Shown: piece after piece, positions 1 through 12,700 of the stretch | How the letters are laid out: each line of letters starts with the position of its first letter | Position numbering within the stretch: position 1 is the first letter of the stretch | Assembly (NCBI GenBank): GCA_016802295.1 | Contig: JAESIW010000193.1 | Span: 139,982 to 203,981 of the forward strand | Reading direction: 5' to 3' | Source: Brachionus rotundiformis | Taxonomy: Eukaryota; Rotifera; Eurotatoria; Ploima; Brachionidae | DNA: 64,000 nucleotides | The notes under the pieces: model-generated | The model's input: the letters and a program-made list of their open reading frames with translations, nothing else | Told to the model about the DNA's origin: nothing | Database searches by the model: none | Translations under genes and position numbers: made by a program

Positions 1-58
1 GATAATTGCATTCTCATAAGATTTAGATTCAGAAATTTCACAAAAATTGTAGACTTAC

Positions 59-352
59 TGAATAGCAAAAATTATTCTTATGATCATTAGCGCCATTATC
101 CCTTAAAGCCTCATCTTCCTCCTCTTCACTACAACTAGAATTTAGCCCATTCGAGTCCAGTCTAGCCCTCAAGTCAACTTTTAAAGAGGTCGACTTAATC
201 AAATTAGCCTTTTTCACGTGCTGTTCATTTTTCTTGGCAGCAGAAATTATCGGACTAATCTCAACATCCGAAAAATCGTTTGTATCAGAGAATAGACTCT
301 GGTGGCTGTAAATTCCGCTGTCTTCTTCCAATATTCCTGTTTGGTTACCCAT
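59..352 (-). CDS. 5' coding exon of an unidentified gene (partial, runs off left edge)
   Basis: Open frame starting at an ATG (352-350) and ending at a good donor CA|GTAAGT (GT at 58-57), in phase 0. It encodes 98 residues and the rest of the gene lies left of the window. The N-terminus is MGNQTGILEEDSGIY; a Gly at position 2 followed by polar residues would allow N-myristoylation, though this is only a possibility. The peptide is Ser- and acid-rich with an acidic run (CSEEEEDEA) near residue 75, and looks disordered. I do not recognise the family. Confidence 0.55.
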
Positions 353-2310
353 TTATTCTCTCGAATATTAAGCTAGAACTTTATTATTTCATGTCTGGTA
401 AAATAAAGTCAAGTTTTATTATTTATTTTATGCTATTTAATAAATTAGAGGATAATAAAAGGACTAAAGCAAAGATTGGAATGCTTTTAGAAATGAGTAA
501 AAGATTTTATAACTTAATTTAGTGCATAATGTATAAACATTTATACCAAAAGAGCAGTATTTTTTACTGATCTACTCAGACTTTGACTAAATTCGAAAAA
601 GTCTCGTGCTAATTAATTAAAATCGCAATAGAAAAATACACACACGCCCAACATCTACCACTCGGTTTATCTTAACTTTGGATACCTTTTCATTCAAGTC
701 TTCTACATACGTCTTGTATGAGCACACCCTATTTGATTATAAATTCACGTTTTTAGAGTTGTTAAAATAAAATATACAGACTTGGTTACATAACTAGATG
801 TTTAGGAAAATATAATATTTAAATTTTACAAATTTCGGCACTAGTTTGTGTAAAATATGCAAAAAAATCTTACTCTTTTTATCCCAAATTGAAAATGGAT
901 ATACCAATTTTTGCTGTATCTAAAATTAAATTAAATGATTAAAATTAGTGAAGTAACCATTCTGTGTGTAAAATTTCCAAATGACATACGAATGATTGTT
1001 TAGTGATCACACATATTTTCTAATTAAAATTTAAAAAAAGAGAAAATGGTGAAATTGTGATTTCAAAATTCTCGGTTCAGCTTAAAAAAAGCAAACCTAC
1101 GGGCTCAAAACTCCGAGCAATTTTTTTATTTTTATTATTTCAAAATTAACTGATTTAAATTAGAAAATGTTCGATTTTTTAAGTTTGGTTTTGCTCTTGA
1201 GCTTTCAAACATTTGCTTAGAAAGCGATTTTCGACAATAAATTTTGATAAAGAATAAAGCGTTCTTTAAATTATAAGCAACTTGAAATAAAAAAATGCAA
1301 ATAGTGCAAGCAAAAAGCTCCAAAACAAAAGAATTAAATGATAATTTTAACATTTTAAAAAAATATTATCCGAATAGATATTTAACTTTAGACTGATTAA
1401 CACAAATTATTTGTAAACTAACTTAGAATTTAATCGTTCTAATTATTTAAACTAGAAATTATTTTAAAAATTTTTTTTTTAGATAACAATTTAAAAATAA
1501 AGCTTATTCCAAAATCGTGTCACCTTAGTGACCAAAATTAATCTTTAATGACCATATAAAATCAATAAAAATAATAGATGAAAATAAAATAATTTAATCA
1601 TTTAATTAATATTTTTAAAGTTCAATTTTCAAGCTTGGTAAAATTATTTAATTAATGTTAAAAAAACTTCATTTATGCATTCAAAATTATTAATAACCAT
1701 TGAATATTAATAAAAATGAAAACGCAAATTCTCTTTTTGCGAAATTATTAATATAAATGCGAAATATGAGCCAAATAGTATTTTTTACTTTTTGATCATT
1801 ATTAAGAAAAGATCTGATTTATATTTTAATTATTATGCCTTTTAAAAATAGTGAATTATTTCATTTGATTGATTATTCTTTTTTTTTTTCGATTTTTTTT
1901 CAAGAAGATAAATCAGATAAAATATTTAAAGCATATGAAAAAGTATAATAAAAAACTTTAATTATTAAATTAATCAAAATTTATTGAGAAACTTAATTAG
2001 AAACTTTAAAATTATTACTAAAATTCTTTTTGTTTTTTTGGTCTATAAAATTGTCAATTATCGAATAAAATATTTGTAAAAATTAGATAATTCATAACAA
2101 TGAAATTTTAAGAGAAAACTAATCTCACATTTTGCCAAAATTTATTGACATTTTTTAAAATAATATTTTTGAAATCCACTCTTTAATTGCATAAATTAAA
2201 AAATTCCTTTAAAATAAAGGATGCTACTAGAGACAAAAATCGGATCGAAATAATATATCTTTTAAATTAATTTATTGAACCAAATATATTGTATATTTAA
2301 GAGACATTTC
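353..2310. other. Gene-free AT-rich stretch
   Basis: About 2 kb between two divergent genes. Short open frames on both strands lack splice partners or family similarity. Long A/T runs occur, for example poly-T near 1474-1482 and 1880-1890. It presumably holds promoters for both neighbours; I see no RNA gene or mobile element. Confidence 0.5.
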
Positions 2311-5052
2311 ATGATCAGATTAAAATTTAAATTGATCAAAAAAATTTTTTATATAACAGTAATTTCAATTACATGTTTTTTTCTTGTTAAAAGTTTTAAA
2401 AATTTTTCAATCAAAACGAATTTTGACTACCAAAGCCATGTTTCTGATTTATTTTACAAATTAAATCAGCCGGATTTAATTGCCAGTAGTAATAATAGCA
2501 ATGGTAATCAAATATTGATAATTGGAACTGCTAGAAAATCGGACCAAGTATCTGAATTTATCAGAATTGCACAATGGTCACGATTTAAAACTGTTTTTAT
2601 TTCATTTAAATCTGATTTCGATAGAAAAATAGTTTACAAGCATTTAAAGAGATATAAATCGTTTTACAGTGTAATTGTATTCGAATCACTTAAATATACC
2701 AAATCAATTGTAAATAAACAGTTAATCGATTATTTGATAGATTCAGCACTTAGATTCCGAATCGGCTTGATATTTTTAGATAACAAACTAAATTCTAAAA
2801 TTGAATATTGCAAACTGAACCCGAATTCTGTCGATTTTTACAAAACGACCAAGTTTAATTTAGAAGAAAATTTTTTTATAAAGTTATTGTCAAAAACGAA
2901 TGAGTATACAGCACTAGAAGCAGAAAAAATTCCAGGAACCATTCCAGTATTACTTTGTGATTCAGAAAAAAATGCTATATTAAAAAATAATGGCACTGGG
3001 TTGAGATACATTGTGATGAACATTAGACTTCAAAATATTCTTTCTAGTTTAATTCTGGATATAATAGAATATTCTTCTTACGATCTTTTGAGTCTAGGTC
3101 TTGAACGATTAATTCAAATTGATATTGATGATATTTTTGTTGGTACACCTGGAATAAGACTAAAGCGACAGGATGTTTATGCATTGGTTGATTTTCAAAC
3201 TTATTTAAATAATAATTACTTTAATTCAAGTGTTGAAAAATTCAAGTTCAATTTAGGTTTTTCCGGATTTCATTATTGTTCAGGTAACCATGATGAAAAT
3301 TTAGGTGACCAGCTTTTAATTGGTAATTTAGTTTAAATAAAATGATTTTGTTTTAAATTATCAATCGTAGAGCAAAAAAACAACTTCAATTGGTTTGATC
3401 ATACATGGTCTCATTTTAAATCTCAGCATCTTAATTCATCTCAACTAAAAGAGCAATTTTATTACAACTTTTTATTCGCCCAGGAACATGATCTACCCAC
3501 AGACACATTTTATTCTGTTTCTCCCCATCATAGTGGAATTTATCCGGCATCAAACAATCTTTTCGAATTATGGTCCAAAATTTGGATGGTTAAAGTAACA
3601 AGTACAGAAGAGTATCCTCATCTTAGGCCATCTAATATGAGACGAGGCTTTGTGTTTAGAAATATAATGGTTTTGCCGCGACAAACTTGTGGTATTTTTA
3701 CTCATACAAATTTTTTCAATGGTTTTCCAAAAGGAATTGAAAGTCTTTTATTGAAAATATATGGCGGAGAAATTTTTCAAACTATACTTTTTAATCGTGT
3801 CAACATTTTTATGACACATATGACAAACTATGGAAATGACAGAGTTGGACTTTTTGTATTTAAGAATTTATTCAAATTTTTAAAGACAAAAACCAACTTG
3901 AAATTTGTTTATAAACCTCCATTGGAATTAGGAATAGATTATTTCAATTTTCATCCTGATGAAATAGAGCCCATCTGGACTAATCCATGTATTGATGCTC
4001 ACCACATGGCAATTTGGTCTCTCAATCAAACTTGTCATCGATTTCCAAAATTAATCATTCTAGGACCCCAAAAAACAGGTGAATGTGGACATTTAAAATT
4101 ATTCTTAACAAAATATCAAACCGAATTTCAATAAACTTAAAAATTGAAAGCAAATTTTATAATTATTATATTAACTCTTTAAGGAACCACTGCTTTGCAT
4201 CATTTTTTGAACGCTCATCCATTATTTAGTTCAAATCGAAATACTCATAATCATTTCGAAGAGACTCAATTTTTTTCTACCGAATACTTCAATGGACTAG
4301 ACTGGTAAAAAATTTGATTTTATAATTGATTGTTAAAACTATAAACATTATTAAAAAGGTATCTTAGTCTGTTTGATTCCGGCAGTTTTCAAATCAATTT
4401 TGAAAAGTCGGCAAATTATTTTTCTGATCCCAAAGCGCCTTACAGAATAAGAAAATTATTACCTAATATTAAACTTATAATAATTTTAACTGATCCGATA
4501 GATAGAGCATATTCTTGGTATCATCATATGAAAGCTCATAAAGAACCAATCGCTTTAAAATACACATTTTATGAAATACTTACTTATTCATCTGGTAACA
4601 AATCTTATTCAAAAACAGTAGAGCGATTAAAAAAAAAATGCCTAAATTCTGGTATATACATTAAGCATTTAATAAAGTGGCTTAGATTGTTTAGAAGAAA
4701 TCAATTATTAATTGTTGATGGCGATGAATTTAAACAAAGACCTTATATGGTTATGAATTCAATTCAGCTTTTCATGAATTCAACAAAATTTGTAAATTAC
4801 GAAAATTTATTAGTTTATGATAAAAGAAAAAAATTTTTTTGTCTAAAAAAAAGTCCAATTGGAACCCAACGTTGTCTTGGTCCGAGTAAAGGTCGAATCT
4901 ATGACAAAATAGACAAAAAATCATATTTCTACTTAAAATATTTTTATAAAAAATCAAATATGCAGCTATTGAATTTTTTTACCAAAAATTCATTGAGAAT
5001 ACCAAGTTGGTTAAAAAAATATACATCAATTAAAGATTTATTTGTAAACTAA
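2311..5052 (+). CDS. NDST: Heparan sulfate N-deacetylase/N-sulfotransferase (4 exons, 844 aa)
   Basis: Golgi type II membrane enzyme that removes acetyl from GlcNAc of heparan sulfate chains and N-sulfates the freed amine. Exons: 2311-3322, 3371-4078, 4184-4304, 4359-5052; the sum (2535 nt) closes in frame. The first ATG is 2311; the frame upstream has only a TTG. Residues about 9-30 form the signal-anchor helix. The deacetylase half shows DIDDIFVG near residue 271, the NLGFSG block and RQTCGIFTHT. The sulfotransferase half carries the PAPS-binding loop GPQKTGTT near residue 569, interrupted at its second Gly by intron 2, and the C-terminal CLGPSKGR block. Length is close to vertebrate NDSTs (about 880 aa). 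Its stop codon lies only 44 bp from the stop of convergent KPTN. Which vertebrate paralogue it matches cannot be decided; a single ancestral-type NDST is expected in invertebrates. Confidence 0.95.
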
Positions 5053-5096
5053 ACTAATTGATCAGTTTAAATAAATAATTTTGTATTTAAATGTTC

Positions 5097-7217
5097 TCAT
5101 TCATTTATTAACTTTTTAAAAGATGAATAGCTGTTTTCAAGAGAGGATGTTTCTTTTTTTTCTAATAATTTATTAGCAAAATCTATTAGCTTATCTGGAT
5201 CATATTGCCAAATACTAATTCCATTCAAGGTATAAACTACAAGATCTATCGCTCCGTTGTTACTAACCAAGCCAGTGCTCAATCCTAGAATCGAGTTTTT
5301 TAATGTTATCTCACGCTTTAGCTCATAAACAAATTTTGATTTCACTATCTTGTTATTAATTTCTGATTTTTGACTTTGATCCAATTCTGACTGGCAATTT
5401 ATAGCTTGCTTGTCATACTCTTGGTATTTTTTTACTGATGGACAAAAGAAAAGCAGAGCTCGACCAAATGTTCCTAGAACAATTGAGTTAAAGCCAGCAA
5501 ACGTTGCATCATATATTACGGCTGAAGACACTAAATCATAGTTTGCTGATATGTCCAAATCTTCGAATGATTCAAAATCATCTTCTTCGAATAAAACATT
5601 ACTATGTAAAAATATTAATGATTTTAAAAAGAATTTATTTTATTTTCCAACTTAAATATTCGTGTAGGCTCAAGGCTTCTTAACGCCAACATGTTTATTT
5701 TTGTTTTTTCTATATCTAAAATCAAATTATTATATTTTCCTATGGAGAAAGGGTCTTATTAAACTATAGTTACTACCTATGCTTGACCAATCATGGTAAC
5801 ATTTTGTAGTGAAAAACTCAAGTTGTGTTATAAATGAGTCGTTTTCTTGTTCCCAAAATTTCAAAATTTCTTTTAAAAATAATATTTAAATATTATCTGA
5901 AGGTAAGAAAATTTACCATTTTTATTTGAATCTATAAAAAAGACACCAATCCATCCATTTTGACCACCTAACGCAGTTAATCTTCTATCAAAATGACTTA
6001 ACAATTGGTTGTTTTGACTATTTAAATATTTCATATCATGACATGTTATACTATTAAAATTAACAAATTAATATGTTGTAAAATTTTGAACATTTATTTT
6101 AAAACTTTTATTACTTGTCCAATAAATTATCCCCGCTGAATTCAATAAATAATGTTTCAGGTTTTTCCACTTGGTTGAATTTTCTGTTTATAAGATCCTT
6201 ATATAAAAAAATTTACCAAAAAATTTATTAAATTTTAATCCTATTTTACTATTTCGAACAAAAGATTATATTTTTGACTACAATTAACAAGAATAAATGT
6301 TTCTGAATTTATAGAGTTATTTTCATTCTTAAAAAGTCTATATCATTGTTTAAAAAGAGGAAATATTGACTGTAAATTTATATTACTTTAAATGAGATAG
6401 CCGATGTGGCATTGTATTTAGTTCAAATTCTTCGCTATATTCGGTTATAAGTTCCAGATTTTTGGTCTCAAAATCGCAGTAAATGTGTAAAAAATATTCA
6501 GGTTTTCGCTTCTTTTTTTAATTAATTAATTTAGATATATTTTTCCAAAGTTAAATCTTACCAAAACAAAAGCCACTGTTAGGACACTAAAATTATTTAC
6601 ATCAAAAATGTCTATAGCCGACACAGAAGCCTCGCCTAATTAACAAAACATAATTACTTATATTCTAAACTTTAAATCTTAAATTCAATGTAACTTTTTA
6701 TTTTTGGAAACTTGTGAATTTTCATCATAGGCTCTAAGAAAACATACTCCAAATCGACTGACGAATAATTGGATTTCTCGTCGGTCATTACGGTCGAATT
6801 CACAATCGAATTCTTTCTATTTGATTCATCCTCGTTAGCTACTTGATTAGCTATCTGATTTGGATTACTTGTATTGCTACTCACACTACTTCTTGGACTA
6901 ATTATGCTATCTACCGCATGGTTCTCAATGCTTGATTCATCATTATTAAAAAAACTACCATACGAAGTTCTGAAATATACTTCTTTTACATTATTTTCTT
7001 TTGTGGCAACAATTATTTTTTTCTGACTTGACCAGTATTTATATGAATAGATTGTTAGCGAATTGCACGAATTATAGGGAAAATAGTGCAGCTCGATTAG
7101 ATCGAATAACCAGGAAATTGATTTATGAATATCTATGCAGAGACTTCCGTTTTCTAAGGAGTTGGTAGATGAAGTTTTCGATTTAAGTGAATCTTCAGAG
7201 ACTATTATTTCGGACAT
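5097..7217 (-). CDS. KPTN: Kaptin, KICSTOR complex subunit (9 exons, 562 aa)
   Basis: Kaptin is a subunit of KICSTOR, which tethers GATOR1 to lysosomes so that mTORC1 responds to amino-acid and glucose shortage; it was first described as actin-associated. Exons: 7217-6695, 6635-6562, 6511-6387, 6337-6250, 6197-6115, 6050-5917, 5869-5777, 5715-5652, 5601-5097; the sum is 1689 nt and in frame. Family blocks appear in the expected order: SAIDIF...VAFVL (exon 2), FLHIYCDFE (exon 3), FILVNCSQ (exon 4), RRLTALGGQNGWIGVFFID (exon 6), ALRSLEPTRIF (exon 8), and the final beta-propeller repeats ending near GISIWQYD (exon 9). At 562 aa it is longer than human kaptin (436 aa); most of the excess is a Ser/Asn-rich insert in exon 1 (about residues 95-155). 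The first exon-1 donor (GTTACA) is weak. Convergent with NDST. Confidence 0.88.
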
Positions 7218-7484
7218 TTAAAATAAACTTTTTCTAGACAAATTAAAACAATTTTTTTAAATTCCATAATAAGTCATTATTATCAAATAAGAATATTAAT
7301 TTAAGAATTTACTCAAAATTTGTCTTGTTAATTTAAATACATTGGATTTTTTTTCTTGTTCTATCGAATAATAATGAATAATGTTTAAATAATTTAAAAA
7401 AAATAAAGACATTAAATATTTGCATTTTTATTAAAAATAAATGTTTTTTATTTTAATTCTGACCAAATATACAAAACAATAACT

Positions 7485-9269
7485 TTATTGAAATTGTAAA
7501 CGTTGATTAGCGTCAAACAATAAATTAGCTGCATGTGAAGCAAAGCCTAAACCCTTTCCTCTATTAAGATGAGTGGTAACACGAGCATATTCGTATTCTT
7601 TATCCATGGAGTCAAACGCTTCTTGTTGCATTGATTGTATCGAAGTTGTCTTGGACTGATCCAATTGATCCATTGATTTTATGCCCATCAATTTTCGAAA
7701 TTTTTCAGCGGTTTTTTCATCTTGCCCTTGTAAAATTGCCTTACCAACTTGCTGTGTACTTGTCTTGAAAAAATAATTTAAAAATTTGTCAATCTAAAAA
7801 GTTTTTTGATTTACATTTTCATTATCTTTAGATTTGGACCATAACAGTTTTCTTTTTCGCTGCTGCTCAGCCAAGACGAGAGGGTTAACATTTGATGTGT
7901 TGTAAAAAGTTGGTATTTTAACACCTGTAATTTCTTCAGCCTTTTTTTTCAATTGTTCGGATTGATATTTAGAGACGAGGTCTCTATTTTGACGAATTTC
8001 TTTTGGTATTTCTATATTTCTCAAAATCTCTTGAGTTTTTTTGTCGACGTGGTCATTAAAGTCACCTTTATGTTCACGTCTTGACCCTCTATTGTATTCT
8101 CTTGAACGTGAGCGACTTTTGTGGTGTCGTCTTGAATGTGGATCTTCGTTTCTGTGACCATGTTCGGTCCTAGATCTTTTTTTTGAGCTTTTATCGCTGG
8201 GTGATCGGCTTCTAGAGCGCATCGAGCTCTTGTGTTTCCGATCTCTTTCGTCATACTTATCTTTTCTGTGTCGTTCTCTGTTCCCTTGACTCTTATTCTC
8301 TCTGGACTCATTTCTTTTTCGTTTCAATTCACCTTCATCCTAAAAACAATTGGTTTAATTGACGAATAAACTAAATTTTGTGGAAAAGAAGTATTTTTGA
8401 CATGTCCTCATGCAGAACATTATTTACTTTTGTTAACCATGTTGAATCGATGACGCTGTCGAAAATTTCACATTTAAAACACTTTTTAATATAATAAATG
8501 TTATTAGATTATCTCATAAGTAGTTTAAGCATATTTTTAAATGCCTATTTATCTAAATATTGTTGGTCATAATATTTATTATAATTTTGATATTAAAATA
8601 GTTGTTCAATATATCTAGTTATTAAGATCGTTTTCAAATTATTTTACAGACACTTACACAAATATTTAGATCTTATCATTTCAGAAATTTTGATAAAATT
8701 CATTGTTCTTGTCTCAAAATTCGACTTAGATTTACATTACCTTGTTTAAATGCTTCAATGCCATTTGAATCATTATCCATCATTCATCTATTCATCAAGG
8801 TTAAACATTCATGTAATTTTTTGACAATTCTGATTTAATTAATAACATGAAGAATAAAGATTAGTCATTTTCAAAAGAACATTTTTTATAGAAAGATAAG
8901 TTTTTGTCTAGAAGTAATAAAAAAATTTATTTACCGGTCTACTGCATTTATCTTTATGTTTCCTCGTATCTCGATCTTTTTCCGAACTAAAATAGTTTAA
9001 ATTACAAATAGATTACATTCTAATTATTTTAATTACTTCATTTTTGTGACTTTTAAAATAAATTTCCAATTATCTATGTTGAATTTATGATTATTTTTAA
9101 TTCTAATTTTTTCGGCTTTAGAAATATATTTTAATAAATCCATAATATTTTGAAATAAATAATTATGAGCATTAATAATTTGCAATGACTCTACATTAGT
9201 CTTAGTTATTACTGCTTCTCTAATTTGTTTAAAGATAAGATGATCTTCAGTCTGAATTTCATTATTTAT
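7485..9269 (-). CDS. RSRC2: RSRC2-like arginine/serine-rich splicing-associated protein (5' end unresolved)
   Basis: Nuclear RS-domain protein with a C-terminal SMAP-type domain, probably pre-mRNA splicing related. Exons: 9269-9037, 8986-8935, 8339-7815, 7763-7485, all phase-consistent. Exon 3 encodes the RS/RD/RH-rich region, then a basic coiled coil; exon 4 encodes the conserved end with KLMGIKS and THLNRGKGLGFAS, the RSRC2 signature. The first exon listed is open for 77 codons without a stop, begins after an acceptor-like TTTTTATATAG, and encodes a non-RS helical segment with LKYISKAEKIR that I do not recognise in RSRC2. Translation could start at the ATG at 9143 inside it, at 9041 (giving 286 aa), or in an unseen upstream exon. 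The intron at 8340-8934 is 595 bp, far longer than its neighbours. An overlapping 96-codon frame at 8021-8311 is a shadow of the RS repeats. Confidence 0.8.
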
Positions 9270-9766
9270 CTATATAAAAAATATCTATTTAAAAATTATT
9301 ATGAAAATAAAATTTGGAAACATATTTTTTAATAGATCGTAGGAATTTAATTTTTATTAAAAAGTCTAATATTGTAGCGTCAAATATTCCTGCTAATTAT
9401 TCCTGCTATCCTTTTGATAGTTTTTGAATGATGAATTTAAGTCCACTTATTTATTTGTCAGAAAAGTTATTTGCTAATGAAATAAATTAATTAACAAAAC
9501 ATATAATTTGAATTTCGTGCCATAAATTTTAAATTAAAATTTATAATAAAACTTATAAATTAGTAAAATTTCTATAGATTTTTAATGAACAAAAAAATAA
9601 CGATGACGACTACACATATTTTTATTTGATTATAATAAAAATTTTCAGCTTGAAATTATTTTTAATCATTTATAAAAGAACCAGATAAATAATTTAAATT
9701 CTAAAAATATTAATAACAAAACTTTGAAGTTACATTCCTGTTGCAAAAATAATCTTAGATGCCAAA
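9270..9766. promoter_or_regulatory. Divergent intergenic region, RSRC2-like (-) / PDXDC1 (+)
   Basis: About 500 bp separate the 5'-most visible RSRC2-like exon from the PDXDC1 ATG. It should contain both promoters and possibly the missing first exon of the minus-strand gene. One candidate is an ATG on the minus strand around 9525 reading MARNSNY, but I could not join it in phase. No clear core-promoter motif stands out against the AT-rich background. Confidence 0.4.
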
Positions 9767-12700
9767 ATGGTCGAAGAAGAAAAAAATCAGCTAATAGAAC
9801 CCTCAGAAGATATCTCGATTAAATCCGAAAAAGCAAAAGTAGTTAAAGAAAAGAATTTAGCTTTGAAAGATGGAGAACAAATGAATGTAAATTTTGGATA
9901 ATTAAATTGACATTATTTTGACTTTTTGTTTGCCAAATAGAATTTTTTAGGTCCAGTTATGAAAGAGATCGAGGATGCTGTCGCCGAGCAAATGAAATAT
10001 CTTGATCAAATTGAAGAGTAAGTTATTTATATAATATAATTTAAGCTATCAATTGTTGCTCATAAAATTTGCTTGTTCATTTTCGTGCTAATAAGCCAAA
10101 TATAAAAAAATAACTGCAAGATATAATTAGTACAAATATATTACAAAAATCTTATTTGAATAAGAACCAGTATTCTACCATTTGTCATAATCCTGATTTA
10201 ATTAGTTTTAAATGTAGCCATTGAAAGCGTTTTAGTATCAATTGAGTTTAAAATAATATTTTTAGAGAGTTAAATAGTGATACAAAATTAGATGAATACA
10301 ATCGATTGGTAGGTCATATACCGAAAGAAATAAGAGGAAGGTAAAATTAATTTTCAAAATAATGCTTGCTTTTATAAAATTTTAAATAAATATATCTATT
10401 TTTTTTATCTATTAGTAAACCAATTTTAACAATCTTTAAAAATCTGAGTACTCTATTAAATGAAACAATTGATGATGATAAAGCCCCATCAGAATCTATT
10501 GAAGAAACTATTACAGAGTATATTGAAACCAAAAAAAATGAAAAATCCGATATTGTAAAAACAGACGATTTGGCAAAATTGACCAGCTTTTCAGGAAATT
10601 TATGCTTATACTTGCTAAATAAATTCTCTCGAAAAGATTCAAATAAACTTAAATCATTTACAGCTAAAATTTATGATGCAGTCAATTTATGGATTTCGAA
10701 ATTGTTCCGGTATATTTCTAAAATGATCGTTTACTAATAGTTAATTAAAATTCTTTTTGTTAAGATTTAAAAACTCAGCTCTTCTTTTCTATGAAGATGA
10801 GACAGACGGCTTTATTCGATTGTGTAGTATGCTTCTGAATTATAAATTTAATGATTATAAAGAAAATGGATATGAAAGTATCAAAAAAAAACCATTGATA
10901 TATATTAGTGAAGGCTCTAAATATGCCTCAACAGGAGACATAGAAATGATTGCATTGCAAGTAAGCGCCAAATCTAAATTAATTTTTGATTCCATAAAAA
11001 AAAAACATAATTTATCTTTTAGTTAGGTTTACCGGTGAGTTGCTTCAGAATTTTACAAGTTTCTAAAAAACTTAATGACACTTATGAAAAAATAGTAATT
11101 TTTAAACTAACTAAAAAAAACTATAATTAAAAATGCATCAAGGATACTAAAAAATTTGAAAATGACTTGGAAGAAGATATAAAAAGCAATTTTATTCCTA
11201 TGTTATTAATAACAAGTGCCGGTAACCATCGATCTGGACATTGCGATAATTTGAACGAAATTAATCGAATTTGCTACAAATATCGAATATGGCTTCATTT
11301 AGATGGCTTTTATTTGAGCACACTAGCGCTTTATTCAGTACCTACAGCTGTTCAACCTGTTTGGTCAGGCGATAGCGTTACTCTTGATTTAGCCACTTGG
11401 CTCGGGATACCTTGTCTATCTTATATTGTAATTATTCGATAGATAGAATCTTTTTTTATTAATTTTGAACTAATTTATATTTTAAATTTCAGACTATATA
11501 TCGAAATGTTGAAAACTCTGGTTTATACATTAAACCATTTAATAATTACAAGTCAATTCTTCAACGATCATTTCCATACTGGACAATCTTGCAGGCTATG
11601 GGTCATGAAGGTGTAATTGAACGAATAAGATTTGCAAACCAAATAGTAAAATATCTAATATATATATCATAAAATACTTGTTTTAATATTATTTAATTTT
11701 AGAGCATTACTTTTAGTCAAATTCTTGAAGATCAAAAGCCTTATATAAAGAAATTGGTAAGTCTAAGTTAAGAACTGTTTATCCAAAGTTATATTTTTAT
11801 TTGTAGGATTTTTACAATAATAAAGCTGGGCAAACATCAACATCATTTAATTCACTATCTGATTTATTTGTTAAAGCGCTTTCATTCTTGGTAAAACTTT
11901 TCGTAAGAATTTAAAAATACATATTTATAGTAATTTCTAAAATTAAGACATTTGTTGACCTCAACAACCCAGTGTCAATTTTTAAATTTGATCCAAAATA
12001 TGTAGACGAACGATTATTCTTTAAGATTGATTTTAATTTGGCAAAGCCAAAGCGAATATTAAGTCCTAATCATCAAGAGTTTTTGAATCTGATTCATGAA
12101 ACGACCGAGTCAGTAGAAGAAGAGATTACTTACTCCAAAGAAATTATCGAATATACAGATTCCTTGACCACATGGGTATCTAAAACCAGATCTGAATTAA
12201 TACTTGATTTTTATCTTTTATCTTTTAAGCTTTTCGAATCATTAAATGAAAAACATAATATGGAATTCGAATTGTTAACAATTGAAAATGAAGGAGTTTG
12301 CATTCGCTATTGTCCAATAGATCATGTTAACATCTATCGTACAACGACTAATGATGTAGATGAATTTTCCAATTCATTTACAGAATTAATGGTTATTTTT
12401 CTGTTTATTATCAAATTTAATTTAATAAAACTTAATTAATAGAAAATAATTGACTCATCTATTCGATGCAAAGCTAAATTTGACGATGAAATCAAACAAT
12501 ATCCAAATTTGATTTCGTTGAAGGTAGATGGTTGGGCAGGTGTTGGTTCATTTCGTTATATACCTGATTATTTGATGCATAAAATTGATGAAATCAAAGA
12601 ATTTTACACAACTAAGTCAGAAAATTCTAATAAGGAAAGTGAAAGTGAGCCAAAAATTTTAGACAACGAAGCGAAAGAGATAAATGATTTGAACCAGCTT

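Noticed and set aside
2275..2310. 12-residue N-terminal extension of NDST
   Set aside because: It would start at TTG; the first ATG is 2311 and leaves a normal signal anchor.
8021..8311. 96-codon overlapping frame on the minus strand
   Set aside because: Shadow frame of the RS-repeat exon, which has the family match and correct splice phases.
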